A stretch of DNA of 64,000 bases from Desulfobacula sp964636495 (GTDB lineage Bacteria; Desulfobacterota; Desulfobacteria; Desulfobacterales; Desulfobacteraceae): assembly GCA_964636495.1 (NCBI GenBank), contig CAZWSL010000013.1, positions 18,652 to 82,651 on the forward strand. The letters run 5' to 3'. The number at the start of each line of letters is the position of its first letter. Within the stretch, counting starts at the first letter, position 1. Made by a program: the position numbers and the translations under genes. Shown here piece by piece: positions 55,450 through 64,000 of this stretch. A model generated the notes under the pieces. The model had not been told where the DNA came from. It saw only the letters and a list, made by a program, of their open reading frames with translations, and ran no database searches.

Positions 55450-58107
55450 TCATATTTTTTCTTTTAAATCGTTCAGTAAATTTAAAGCTTCAAGAGGAGT
55501 AATACTTGAAATATCAATTTTTTCCAACATTTTTTTAATGGAGTTTTCTCTGTTGTTGAATAATTCGATCTGGGTTTCTTCTGTTTTTTTCCTTTTTCTC
55601 TTTTTTCCCCTTTTTTTAGGAGGGGCATACGGCATCATGTCTGTACAGCTTTTTTTTTCAATACCAGACAGTATATGTTTTGCATTGCTTATTACAATCT
55701 CAGGAATACCGGCAAGTCTTGCCACTTGAATTCCATAGCTTTTATTGGTTCCACCTTTGACAAGTCTTCTCAGAAAAACAATGTTATCATTAAACTCCTT
55801 AACGGCTATATTGAAATTTTTAAACCGCGGTTTAATCTCTTCAAGTTTTGTCATTTCATGGTAGTGTGTGGCAAAAAGCGTTTTAACACCTCTGTTATCA
55901 AGATCGTGAAGAAATTCAGCCACAGCCCAGGCAATACTCATTCCATCAAATGTACTTGTCCCTCTTCCTATTTCGTCCAGAATAACAAGACTTTTATTTG
56001 TGGCATTATTTAAAATATTTGCCGTCTCTTCCATCTCCACCATAAAGGTACTCTGGCCGGAAGACAAATTATCAAGCGCTCCCACCCGGGTGAAAATACG
56101 ATCTATAATAGGGAGGGATGCTTTTTTTGAAGGTACAAATGATCCCATTTGAGCCATCAGTACGGTCAGGGCAACCTGTCTTAATACAGTGGATTTACCA
56201 GCCATATTTGGCCCGGTGATCAGAAGCATCTGGTTTTCAATATCATCCATTTTTATGGAATTGGGAACATATCTCTCTCCCTGAACAAGTTTTTCCACTA
56301 CAGGATGGCGGCCATCTTCAATGATCACAGCACTGTGATCATTGATATCGGGTTTTGTGTAGCTGTTTTCCGATGCAGCTCTTGCCAGTCCCTGGAGGAC
56401 ATCAATATTGGCAATAAAGTCGGCAATTTTAAGAATGAGGTCAGCTCTGGAAATAATTTTTTCTCTTATGGTACAAAAAATTTTGTACTCCAGGGCAGAT
56501 CTTTTATCCTGGGCATTTAAAATTGTTGATTCAACCTCTTTCATTTCACTGGTTATAAACCGTTCTGCATTTACAAGGGTCTGTTTTCTGATATAGTTTT
56601 CAGGCACATGTTCAGACTGCATTTTGGAAACTTCAATAAAATAACCAAAGACCTTGTTGTATTTTATTTTAAGGGAAGAGAGCTGTGTCCTCTCCCTTTC
56701 TGCAGTTTCAGCCTGTGCAATCCATGACTTGCCATCCCTGGCAATTATCAGCAGTTTATCCAGTTCAGGGCTGTATCCATCATTAATCAGCCTGCCTTCA
56801 TTTAATATATGCGTTGCATCTGTTCTTATGGCCCTCTCAATTAAATCTGCAAGAGAGTCAAGTTCCCTTAAAACAGTCTCTTTTTTTTCAAGATGTTCTC
56901 CGGTCAGAAGGGGACTTTTAAAAATGGAGATTTCTTTAAACAGCTGGGGCAGTTTCTGCAGGGAATTTTTCAGTGCAAGCAGATCCCTGGCATTCCCCTG
57001 TCCCATTGATATCTTGCTTCCAATACGTTCAAGATCATAAACAGATTTTAAATTATGAATTATCAGTTTATGGATATGGGAAGCTTTTGTTATCTCTTCA
57101 ATGCTGTCCAGACGCAGGCAGATCTGTTTGCTGTCAATAAGAGGATACCGGATCCAGTTTTTAATCAGCCTGGAGCCCATGGCTGTTACTGTTTTGTCAA
57201 GCACATGGACCAGGGTCCCTTTTTTATCCAGAGTTTGTATATTGGTCAGCAGTTCAAGATTTCTACATGATCTCTCATCTATCACAAGAAAATTTTTCAA
57301 ATCATAGGGTGTAATCTGAAAAATATGATTTGTCTCCTGCATCTGTGTCTCCTGTACATAGGAGAGGATGGCTCCTGCAGCGCAGATGGAAGCATGGAGT
57401 CTCTCCATGCCGAAACCCTCAAGACTTCTTGTTTTAAACTGTTTTAAAAGTTTGCTTTTTGCCTCTTCAAGGCTGAATTCATTTTTATCAACATAGGTTA
57501 TCTGCCTGTCTTTAAATGAATTCAACAGGTTGTAATGTACGGGATCATTTTCAAAATTTGAAGGTAAGAGAACCTCTTTGGGTGCGATTTTCAGAATTTC
57601 ATCAACTAACGCATCGGGAAATATTGAACTGCTGCTTTTAATTTGACAGGTTCTGAATGTGCCTGTTGATATGTCAAGACAGGCAATTCCGGCAGCATTA
57701 TTTGTCTTTGCAGCAGCAAGGAGAAAATTATTGGATTTCTTATCCAGCAGGTTCTCATTCAAGATCATTCCAGGCGTGATTACCCGCGTGACCTCTCTTT
57801 TTACAAGACCTCTGGCAGCAGCAGCATCTTCCATCTGTTCACAAACCGCAACTTTGCAGCCGTTTTCAATGAGTTTTGCAATATAATTATCAGCAGCTTT
57901 GAAAGGAACTCCGCACATGGGAACAGGCGATGCATTATTTTTATTTCTCGAAGTTAAAGCTATCTCCAGTATAGCTGCTGCCTTGTGTGCATCTTCATGG
58001 AACATTTCATAGAAATCACCCATTCGGTAAAATAAGATAGCATCTTTATATGACTCTTTGATGGACAGGTACTGCTCCATCATGGGGGTATTCTTATTTT
58101 TGCTCAT
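55450..58107 (-). CDS. mutS: DNA mismatch repair protein MutS
   Basis: MutS recognises mismatches. The 885-residue protein has the mismatch-contact FYEMF motif in YRMGDFYEMF near residue 32, connector and lever domains, and the ATPase with ITGPNMAGKSTVLRQ (Walker A), FMVEMEETANIL and VILDEIGRGTSTFDG (Walker B). A Lys/Arg-rich insert near 840 (KKRGKKRKRKK) precedes the C-terminal helical tail. It lies 25 bp downstream of the LapA-like gene. Confidence 0.96.
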   Translation of the reverse strand: MSKNKNTPMMEQYLSIKESYKDAILFYRMGDFYEMFHEDAHKAAAILEIALTSRNKNNASPVPMCGVPFKAADNYIAKLIENGCKVAVCEQMEDAAAARGLVKREVTRVITPGMILNENLLDKKSNNFLLAAAKTNNAAGIACLDISTGTFRTCQIKSSSSIFPDALVDEILKIAPKEVLLPSNFENDPVHYNLLNSFKDRQITYVDKNEFSLEEAKSKLLKQFKTRSLEGFGMERLHASICAAGAILSYVQETQMQETNHIFQITPYDLKNFLVIDERSCRNLELLTNIQTLDKKGTLVHVLDKTVTAMGSRLIKNWIRYPLIDSKQICLRLDSIEEITKASHIHKLIIHNLKSVYDLERIGSKISMGQGNARDLLALKNSLQKLPQLFKEISIFKSPLLTGEHLEKKETVLRELDSLADLIERAIRTDATHILNEGRLINDGYSPELDKLLIIARDGKSWIAQAETAERERTQLSSLKIKYNKVFGYFIEVSKMQSEHVPENYIRKQTLVNAERFITSEMKEVESTILNAQDKRSALEYKIFCTIREKIISRADLILKIADFIANIDVLQGLARAASENSYTKPDINDHSAVIIEDGRHPVVEKLVQGERYVPNSIKMDDIENQMLLITGPNMAGKSTVLRQVALTVLMAQMGSFVPSKKASLPIIDRIFTRVGALDNLSSGQSTFMVEMEETANILNNATNKSLVILDEIGRGTSTFDGMSIAWAVAEFLHDLDNRGVKTLFATHYHEMTKLEEIKPRFKNFNIAVKEFNDNIVFLRRLVKGGTNKSYGIQVARLAGIPEIVISNAKHILSGIEKKSCTDMMPYAPPKKRGKKRKRKKTEETQIELFNNRENSIKKMLEKIDISSITPLEALNLLNDLKEKI

Positions 58108-58132
58108 GTGCTGTTTTTTATTTATAGAAAAA

Positions 58133-58567
58133 TCAATCTTCTGTTTTCTGCTTATCCCCTTTTATGGAAGTGCCTTGTTCTACATTCTCTTCTATACTGT
58201 TTTCCTCTTCCTTTGTTTCTTCTATCTCTTTTTTGATATAAGGATCATGCTGGAAAACATCGAGTTCTGATTTTAATGAATTTAACTGTTCTTTGAGGGA
58301 GTCAATTGTTAGATTCTGTGCTTTGATCTCTTTTTTAAATTTTAAGTTTGCCATAAGCCATTTTATGCCGGCAAGAATAAAACCGGTTAAAAAACAGATT
58401 GCAAAAAAGGCAATGTTTTGAATTTCGGGTATTGTCCAATTCCATGAAAAAACTTTCAAATCAAACTTCAAAGCCTGTACTGCCATGAAGTAGTCTATAT
58501 TTTGATAAATCAAAATTACAAATGCTATCAAGATAATCAGCCATAAAAAATATTTAACTTTTTTCAT
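58133..58567 (-). CDS. LapA-domain membrane protein
   Basis: LapA/LapB-type proteins help control lipopolysaccharide synthesis. The 144-residue protein has two membrane segments (about 5-28 and 50-72), then a coiled coil (KEIKAQNLTIDSLKEQLN) and a very acidic tail. Only the LapA-like domain is recognisable; no lapB partner is adjacent. It starts the run LapA-mutS-amidase. Confidence 0.75.
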   Translation of the reverse strand: MKKVKYFLWLIILIAFVILIYQNIDYFMAVQALKFDLKVFSWNWTIPEIQNIAFFAICFLTGFILAGIKWLMANLKFKKEIKAQNLTIDSLKEQLNSLKSELDVFQHDPYIKKEIEETKEEENSIEENVEQGTSIKGDKQKTED

Positions 58568-58675
58568 ATATCTGCTCCGATTCCGAGGTTTGTAATATAA
58601 ATAATTTTAATCAAAAAAAGATCATAGATTAAATTTTCTCTTTTTTCAATTGTTCTTTTTTATTTTTACTGCAAT

Positions 58676-59779
58676 TCAGAAACTATTGATTTTTCTGGGC
58701 TGATATGAGCAGAGAGGTTCCTGTGCCAGATAGTTTCCTGTAGCTTCATAGGCACGTGCCCGGCATCCACCACAGACCTGTTTATATTCACAGATACCGC
58801 ATTTGTCTTCCAGTGTGTCAAAGTTACGCAGGGTATTAAAGACATCAGATTTTTTCCACACGTCCTTAAAGCTTTGTTTTGTTATATCTCCACACTCAAT
58901 ATCAAGGAAACCACAAGTCTGGACTCTTCCGACATGTGACACAAAGCAGAATCCTGTTCCGGCAAGGCATCCTCTTGTGACTGCATCAAGGCCGTGGGTT
59001 TCGAAATTCACTTTTTCCCCATCTTTTTTTGCTCTCTGTCTCAGGATTCTGTAATAGTGCGGTGCACAGGTCGCCTTTAACTGAAGATCTGTTTTTTTCT
59101 GCTGGTCGTAGAACCAGTTTAACGTCTGTTCATACTCCTTTGCATTGATTTCACTGTCCACAATATATTTCCCCCTGCCTGTGGGAACAAGAAGGAAAAT
59201 ATGGTGGGCAACTGCTCCAAGTTCTTCAGCAAGTTTTAAGATATCAGGAATCTGATCAAGATTGGTTTTTGTTATGGTCGTATTAATTTGAAATTCAATG
59301 CCTTCTTTTTTTGCAATTTCAATGCCCCTTATTGAATCTGCAAATGCACTCTCAAGTCCCCTGAATTTATCATGGCTTTCAGGGGAAGCGCCATCGAGGC
59401 TGATACTGATTCTTTTAATGCCTGATTCTTTCATCTTTCTGGCATTGTCTTCAGTAATTAAAGTTCCATTAGGAGCCATTACCATTCGAAGACCTAATTT
59501 ATCGCCATAGGCTGCAATGTCAAAAATATCGTCCCTGAGGAGCGGTTCTCCCCCGGTTAAAATAATAATTGGCTGCCCAACTTCTCTGATCTGTTCCAGT
59601 AATCTGAAAGAGGCTCTGGTGTCAAGTTCATTGTCGTAGGGATGATCTTCAGCTACAGCTCTGCAGTGTTTGCATGCAAGGTTGCATCTGCGTGTTGTTT
59701 CCCACGCAACCAGTCTTAGACTGTTTTTTCCAGATGGTCTGGAACCTGTTTTCTGTCCATGTTTATGGGGATGATTCAT
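58676..59779 (-). CDS. ahbD: Heme b synthase AhbD (radical SAM)
   Basis: AhbD converts iron-coproporphyrin III to heme b in the siroheme-dependent route by oxidative decarboxylation. The 367-residue protein has WETTRRCNLACKHCRA (CxxxCxxC), TGGEPLLRDDIFD and a C-terminal extra-cluster cysteine set CGICEYKQVCGGCRARAYEA. Its ATG overlaps the hemB stop by one base. The gene order ahbC-hemB-ahbD is that described for Desulfovibrio. Confidence 0.9.
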   Translation of the reverse strand: MNHPHKHGQKTGSRPSGKNSLRLVAWETTRRCNLACKHCRAVAEDHPYDNELDTRASFRLLEQIREVGQPIIILTGGEPLLRDDIFDIAAYGDKLGLRMVMAPNGTLITEDNARKMKESGIKRISISLDGASPESHDKFRGLESAFADSIRGIEIAKKEGIEFQINTTITKTNLDQIPDILKLAEELGAVAHHIFLLVPTGRGKYIVDSEINAKEYEQTLNWFYDQQKKTDLQLKATCAPHYYRILRQRAKKDGEKVNFETHGLDAVTRGCLAGTGFCFVSHVGRVQTCGFLDIECGDITKQSFKDVWKKSDVFNTLRNFDTLEDKCGICEYKQVCGGCRARAYEATGNYLAQEPLCSYQPRKINSF

Positions 59780-60753
59780 TATCTGTTCAGCTCCTTTGCA
59801 GCATCAATTGCTGAATAGGTCAAGATCAGGTCTGCACCGGCTCTTTTAATTGACAAGAGGGTTTCCATGATAATTTCACTGGCATTAACCCAGCCCATGA
59901 TTTCTCCTGCCTTCATAATGGAGTATTCACCACTTACATTATAGGCAGCAATGGGAAGATCTATCTCCTCTTTTAATCTGTATATAATATCAAGATATGA
60001 CAGGGCAGGCTTTACCATTATTATATCTGCCCCCTCTTCAATATCCATGGTTGCCTCGCGCACAGCCTCAATTGAATTTGCAGGATCCATCTGGTAGGTC
60101 TTTCTGTCACCAAATTGTGGTGCAGATTCAGCAGCCTGCCTGAATGGACCGTAAAAGGCTGAGCTGTATTTTACAGCATATGACATTATAGGCGTGTTGT
60201 AAAATCCCTCTTCATCAAGGATCTGTCTGATTTCTCCAACTCTTCCATCCATCATGTCAGAAGGGGCCACCATATCAGCTCCTGCCTCAGCATGTGAAAG
60301 AGCTGTTTTGGCAAGAAGATCAAGGGAGGCATCATTATCAATAATACCTTTTTCCACAATACCGCAATGTCCATGATCCGTATACCCGCAGAGACATACA
60401 TCTGTTATGACCATGAGATCGGGAATTTTTTCCTTAATTTCCCTGACAGCTTTTTGAACAATGGAGTCAGAGGCATAGGCCCTTGTTGCAAGGGGATCTT
60501 TTTTATCAGGAATTCCAAATAAAATAACAGCAGGAACACCAGCATCATGCGCTTCCTGTGCCTTTTTAACAAGATAGTCACAGGAGAGCTGAAAATGACC
60601 GGGCATGGATTCAATAGGTTTTTTTGTATCTCTGCCTTCTATGGCAAATAGAGGAAGGATAAAGTCATCACACGATAACTTTGTCTCTTGTATCATTCTG
60701 CGCAGATTATGACTGGCCCTCAGTCTTCGACCTCTAAAATCAGGGAAAAGCAT
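59779..60753 (-). CDS. hemB: Porphobilinogen synthase (delta-aminolevulinate dehydratase)
   Basis: HemB joins two 5-aminolevulinates into porphobilinogen. The 324-residue protein has the zinc cysteines in DVCLCGYTDHGHCG, the active-site lysines in APSDMMDGRVGEI context and MVKPALSYLDII, and the RASxNLR N-terminus. Its position between two Ahb radical SAM genes, with a 2-bp gap and a one-base overlap, places it in the same heme operon. Confidence 0.95.
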   Translation of the reverse strand: MLFPDFRGRRLRASHNLRRMIQETKLSCDDFILPLFAIEGRDTKKPIESMPGHFQLSCDYLVKKAQEAHDAGVPAVILFGIPDKKDPLATRAYASDSIVQKAVREIKEKIPDLMVITDVCLCGYTDHGHCGIVEKGIIDNDASLDLLAKTALSHAEAGADMVAPSDMMDGRVGEIRQILDEEGFYNTPIMSYAVKYSSAFYGPFRQAAESAPQFGDRKTYQMDPANSIEAVREATMDIEEGADIIMVKPALSYLDIIYRLKEEIDLPIAAYNVSGEYSIMKAGEIMGWVNASEIIMETLLSIKRAGADLILTYSAIDAAKELNR

Positions 60754-60755
60754 GA

Positions 60756-61943
60756 TTAATTCTCCTTTTTGATCTCTTCATCAGTAAGATAACAAGCCGG
60801 ATCAGAGTCCCAGGGGTCATTGGCTACTGATTCAGCTCTGGCTCTGAAGTTGCCTCCGCATATATCAAGCCACCTGCATCCTGCACACCTGCCTTTAACA
60901 TGTTGTTTTTTATTTTTAAGTTTCATTAAAAATTCATTTTCAGAATCGGTCCATATTGCTGAAAAAGGTTTATCCTTAATATTACCGAGAATTTTTTCCC
61001 GCCAGAACTGATCCGGATGAACTGCACCATCCCAGGATATGCATCCAATACCTCGTCCGGAATTATTCCCCTCGTTCATCTCAAGCAGTTCAAGGACCTC
61101 AGCAGCTCTTTCCGGATTTTCATCCAGCAGTTTCTGGTAGAGATATGGCCCGTCAGCATGGTTGTCAACGGTAAGGATTTCTTTGGGCATATTTTTATCG
61201 TGCAACTGTTTTGTTCTTTTCATTATAAGATCAAGTACTTCTCTTGTCTCTTTGTGTGAAAGATCTTCTTTGGCAATCTCTGATCCCCTGCCGGAATATA
61301 CAAGATGGTAGAAGCATGCTCTTGGAATTTGTTTTTTTTCAAGAAGATCAAAAATGCCGTCTATATCCTTTACATTTCTTTTGTTTATGGTAAAACGCAG
61401 GCCAACTTTAATACCCGCCTCCTGGCAGTTCTCAATCGCTCTCATGGCTCTTTGAAAAGAGCCTTTGACACCTCTGAATTTATCATGTGTCTCTTCAAGA
61501 CCGTCAAGGCTTATGCCTACATAGGAAAGCCCTATCTCTTTTAGATTTTTTGCCTTCTCTTTTGTGATCAGAGTGCCGTTTGTCGAAATTACAGCCCGCA
61601 TGCCTTTGCTTACTGCATACTGTGCATACTCAATAAGTCTTGGGTGTACAAGTGGTTCACCTCCTGAGAAAAGAAGCACAGGAACACCAAAATCTGCAAG
61701 ATCATCAATCATGGCAAGACTTTGCTCATGGGTAAGTTCATTATCATAGGATATGTCTTCTGATTTTGCATAGCAGTGGACGCATTTGAGGTTACATCGT
61801 CTTGTCATATTCCAGACAACCACTGGTTTTTTATCCTTTGAGAATTGAAGAAGGTGGGAAGGCATTTTTCCTGAATGTCTTTCATACCTTAAAGCATCCG
61901 ACGGTTCTACTGTTGCACAGTATAGTTTTGAAATTCCAATCAT
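60756..61943 (-). CDS. ahbC: 12,18-didecarboxysiroheme deacetylase AhbC (radical SAM)
   Basis: AhbC removes two acetate groups from 12,18-didecarboxysiroheme to give iron-coproporphyrin III. The 395-residue protein has VVVWNMTRRCNLKCVHCYA, FSGGEPLVHPRLI and a second cysteine set GRCAGCRWLDICGGNFRARAE. Its N-terminus (KLYCATVEPSDALRYERHSG) is typical. The ATG overlaps the upstream AAA+ gene by four bases (ATGA), so the two are translationally coupled. Confidence 0.9.
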   Translation of the reverse strand: MIGISKLYCATVEPSDALRYERHSGKMPSHLLQFSKDKKPVVVWNMTRRCNLKCVHCYAKSEDISYDNELTHEQSLAMIDDLADFGVPVLLFSGGEPLVHPRLIEYAQYAVSKGMRAVISTNGTLITKEKAKNLKEIGLSYVGISLDGLEETHDKFRGVKGSFQRAMRAIENCQEAGIKVGLRFTINKRNVKDIDGIFDLLEKKQIPRACFYHLVYSGRGSEIAKEDLSHKETREVLDLIMKRTKQLHDKNMPKEILTVDNHADGPYLYQKLLDENPERAAEVLELLEMNEGNNSGRGIGCISWDGAVHPDQFWREKILGNIKDKPFSAIWTDSENEFLMKLKNKKQHVKGRCAGCRWLDICGGNFRARAESVANDPWDSDPACYLTDEEIKKEN

Positions 61944-63694
61944 GTTAGTTCTTTCCTGATAAGGTTGTTAAAAAAAGTTTCATGGTCAGTCAGGGCAGCT
62001 TTGGATATAAAGAATCTGCTTTTACCTGTTTTTTCACGAATAAGATTAAAGCCATCATAATAATCATCATATATTTTTGATAATATTTCATGGATTGTGG
62101 CATTATGGTTGACGAATTGTTCAATTATAAAATCAATGGCATCCTCTTCAAAAACAATATTGAAATCATAGCTTTTAGAAATTTCAACTTCAATCTCTTT
62201 TACTGAATCATAGAATTGTTTGATTTTTTTTACAGCATCTTCAATCTCCACGACATTATTGCAGAAATAGAGGGCTACCATATTGCATCGAACATCTGAT
62301 ATTGTCAGTCCATGATGCATGGAAAAGATTTTCCAGTTCTTTTTTATATATTCAACAATAAAATTTTTGTGATTTAAAAAAGCTTTGTTAAAAATTGTAT
62401 CCCACCCTTTTGAATCAGGGCTTGATATAATTTTATCAAGATTTTCCATGGGATTAAGCAGAACATCTTCTGTAATGGTGAATCTTGAGATATCAAGTGA
62501 AGGCAGTTTTTCCTCAAACTCGAGCAGGGTTTCTTCCACAACACTGACAAGTCCCCTTGCACCTGTATCCTCTTTATATGCATTTTTTGCCAGAAATTTC
62601 AGGGCATTGTCTGTAAAAACAATTTCAATATCATACGCTTTAAAATCGAGACGTTTGCTCAAAATAACAGGATTATTTGGCATTTTTAAAATTTCATAAA
62701 GATCTTTTTCGCTAAGGTTGTCAAGGATACATCTGACAGGCAGCCGCCCGATAAATTCAGACTCAAAACCAAAATTTACAAGATCCTGTGTTGTGGTCTG
62801 TTTTAAAAGCTCGTCTTTTTCCTGAGTTTTGATCAGTTTTGCTTCAAATCCAATATTCTGTTTTGATAATCTTTTTTTCACAACTTCGGAGAGTTCTGAA
62901 AATGCACCACTTACAATAAATAGAATATTGGAGGTGTTTACTCTTCTTTTTGATCTTTTGCCTGTTCTCTGAAAGGATTCCAACTCCTGCATCATAGATA
63001 CGGGATCATGGGGAACTTTAAGATCGACCTCAGTCTCTTCCATGGGTTTCAGGAGAGCTCTCTGCACTCCTGTTTTTGAAATCTGTGAGCCAATAACATT
63101 TGGGCTTGATGCAATCTTATCTATTTCATCAATATAGACTATGCCACACTGGGCAAGTTCAATATCATCATTTGCCTCTTTTACCAGATCTCTTATCAGA
63201 TCTTCTACATCCCCTCCAACATAACCTGTTTCAGAAAATTTTGTAGCATCTGCTTTTACAAAGGGTACGCCTATTTTTCTGGCAATTAATTTGATTAAAT
63301 AAGTTTTGCCTATTCCTGTGGGACCAAACATAAGGATGTTGGATTTAATATTACCCGTTATCTTTGATAAGCCTTCAGGTGAAGATTGAGAATGTCTTAT
63401 TCTGTTGAAATGAGTGCATATTTTTGTTGAAAGAATTGATTTCGCACGGGTTTGTTTTATAACATACTGGTCAAGATAGGAGATAAGTTCCCGAGGCTTT
63501 ATGTTGAAATTAATGAGTTGTTTTTTCTCTTTTACATCGGTGTCGCCTGATGTATGTTTACGGTTCGGGAGAGTTGAAGGGGTAATGATTTTAACGTTAC
63601 TGCCAAATTTTTTGTTTAAAAATTCACCTAGTTCTTTCTCTAGTTTTTTTTTATCCTGATTTTTACAGGTATGATATATATTATTTTTTTCCAT
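61940..63694 (-). CDS. Divergent ClpX-like AAA+ unfoldase with C-terminal extension
   Basis: This ClpX relative probably unfolds or remodels proteins. The 584-residue protein lacks the N-terminal Cys4 zinc domain; residues 1-60 are different and Lys-rich. Retained are Walker A GPTGIGKT (124-131), pore loop GYVG (157-160), Walker B IVYIDEID (185-192), the ClpP-docking IGF (281-283), EFIGRLPV (313-320) and sensor-2 GAR (378-380). The RKH substrate loop region is replaced by a longer insert (about 224-252). Residues about 425-584 are an addition; their end (IVFEEDAIDFI to RFFISKAAL) echoes the normal C-domain (IVFTDNALKFL to RFTITEDVL), suggesting a degenerate duplication. It is first of the heme operon and overlaps ahbC. 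Confidence 0.82.
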   Translation of the reverse strand: MEKNNIYHTCKNQDKKKLEKELGEFLNKKFGSNVKIITPSTLPNRKHTSGDTDVKEKKQLINFNIKPRELISYLDQYVIKQTRAKSILSTKICTHFNRIRHSQSSPEGLSKITGNIKSNILMFGPTGIGKTYLIKLIARKIGVPFVKADATKFSETGYVGGDVEDLIRDLVKEANDDIELAQCGIVYIDEIDKIASSPNVIGSQISKTGVQRALLKPMEETEVDLKVPHDPVSMMQELESFQRTGKRSKRRVNTSNILFIVSGAFSELSEVVKKRLSKQNIGFEAKLIKTQEKDELLKQTTTQDLVNFGFESEFIGRLPVRCILDNLSEKDLYEILKMPNNPVILSKRLDFKAYDIEIVFTDNALKFLAKNAYKEDTGARGLVSVVEETLLEFEEKLPSLDISRFTITEDVLLNPMENLDKIISSPDSKGWDTIFNKAFLNHKNFIVEYIKKNWKIFSMHHGLTISDVRCNMVALYFCNNVVEIEDAVKKIKQFYDSVKEIEVEISKSYDFNIVFEEDAIDFIIEQFVNHNATIHEILSKIYDDYYDGFNLIREKTGKSRFFISKAALTDHETFFNNLIRKELT

Positions 63695-63947
63695 GATAGA
63701 GTAATATAATCAAAATTATTAATAATTCAAGATGAAGCAGTGGAATAATCTTCAGTTTTATACTGCAGACAGTCATTTAATTTCCCGGTCTGGATAAAAT
63801 CGGGTTTGATTTTATAAAAACCGGTTGACCAGGGTTAAATTACCTGCTGAATCTGATTACATTAAACTATATCAGATAAATCTTAGAGAAAATAGTTGTG
63901 AAGGTGTGCTGGGGGATAATAATATGATTGTAAGATTTTTCGATTTA

Positions 63948-64000
63948 TGGTGCCGAAGGGGAGATTTGAACTCCCACGGGTTGCCCCACACGCCCCTCAA
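63948..64000 (-). tRNA. tRNA-Leu (probable anticodon GAG), partial
   Basis: The minus strand holds the 3' half of a tRNA: encoded CCA, discriminator A, acceptor CTTCGGC, T-arm GGGAG-TTCAAAT-CTCCC, a long variable arm and an anticodon loop TTGAGGG at the window edge. The long arm with discriminator A fits Leu. The 5' half lies beyond the window. Confidence 0.88.

Overview
The window is a gene-dense chromosomal segment that looks like an anaerobic, sulfate-reducer-type deltaproteobacterium (order Desulfobacterales by overall impression). The markers are futalosine-route menaquinone genes, a four-subunit 2-oxoacid:ferredoxin oxidoreductase, a transcarboxylase of the methylmalonyl-CoA route, the siroheme-dependent heme pathway (ahbC-hemB-ahbD), an AcsE/MtrH-like corrinoid methyltransferase, a split F0 operon and a selenocysteine-containing SelD. 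The DNA is A+T-leaning. The assignment is by gene content only; there is no rRNA.

Layout. 1-5.4 kb (minus): mqnC (partial), mqnA, mqnE, then korDABC. 5.5-12.8 kb (plus): a family 2 glycosyltransferase, a DUF6125-type protein, a transcarboxylase set (12S-type carboxyltransferase, a small subunit, a fused 5S-biotinyl subunit), a zinc-ribbon protein and a lone receiver protein. 12.8-18.0 kb (minus): a MacAB-TolC-type export system whose membrane fusion protein carries a cytoplasmic PAS domain. 18.2-28.0 kb (minus): a small exported Cys-rich protein, then an eight-gene cluster of TRAP transporter, acyl-CoA ligase, BKACE, Lrp regulator, class III aminotransferase and MIO ammonia-lyase/aminomutase. 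28-33 kb (minus): hydrolase, pyrG, an exported protein and eno. 33-40.7 kb (plus): adk, rpsU, folC, tRNA-Arg, glycosyltransferase, methyltransferase, ChaN-like lipoprotein and an ABC-F ATPase. 40.7-46 kb (minus): a 55-residue protein, rsmE, serA, serC, prfC. 46.5-52 kb: corrinoid methyltransferase, a second DUF6125-like protein, a laccase-domain protein, selD and atpZ-atpI-atpB-atpE. 52.3-63.7 kb (minus): ACT protein, enoyl-CoA hydratase, amidase, mutS, LapA-like protein, ahbD, hemB, ahbC and a divergent ClpX-like unfoldase. The window ends in a partial tRNA-Leu.

The strongest candidates for something undescribed are these. (1) The 18.7-28.0 kb cluster can be read as an anaerobic pathway in which an alpha-amino acid, perhaps aromatic, is isomerised to a beta-amino acid, transaminated to a beta-keto acid and cleaved by BKACE to an acyl-CoA plus acetoacetate. 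(2) A ClpX-like unfoldase without the zinc domain, with an altered substrate loop and a duplicated C-terminal domain, is translationally coupled to the heme genes. (3) A PAS-membrane fusion protein hybrid sits in an efflux operon. (4) selD reads through an in-frame TGA, so an ordinary gene caller would truncate it.
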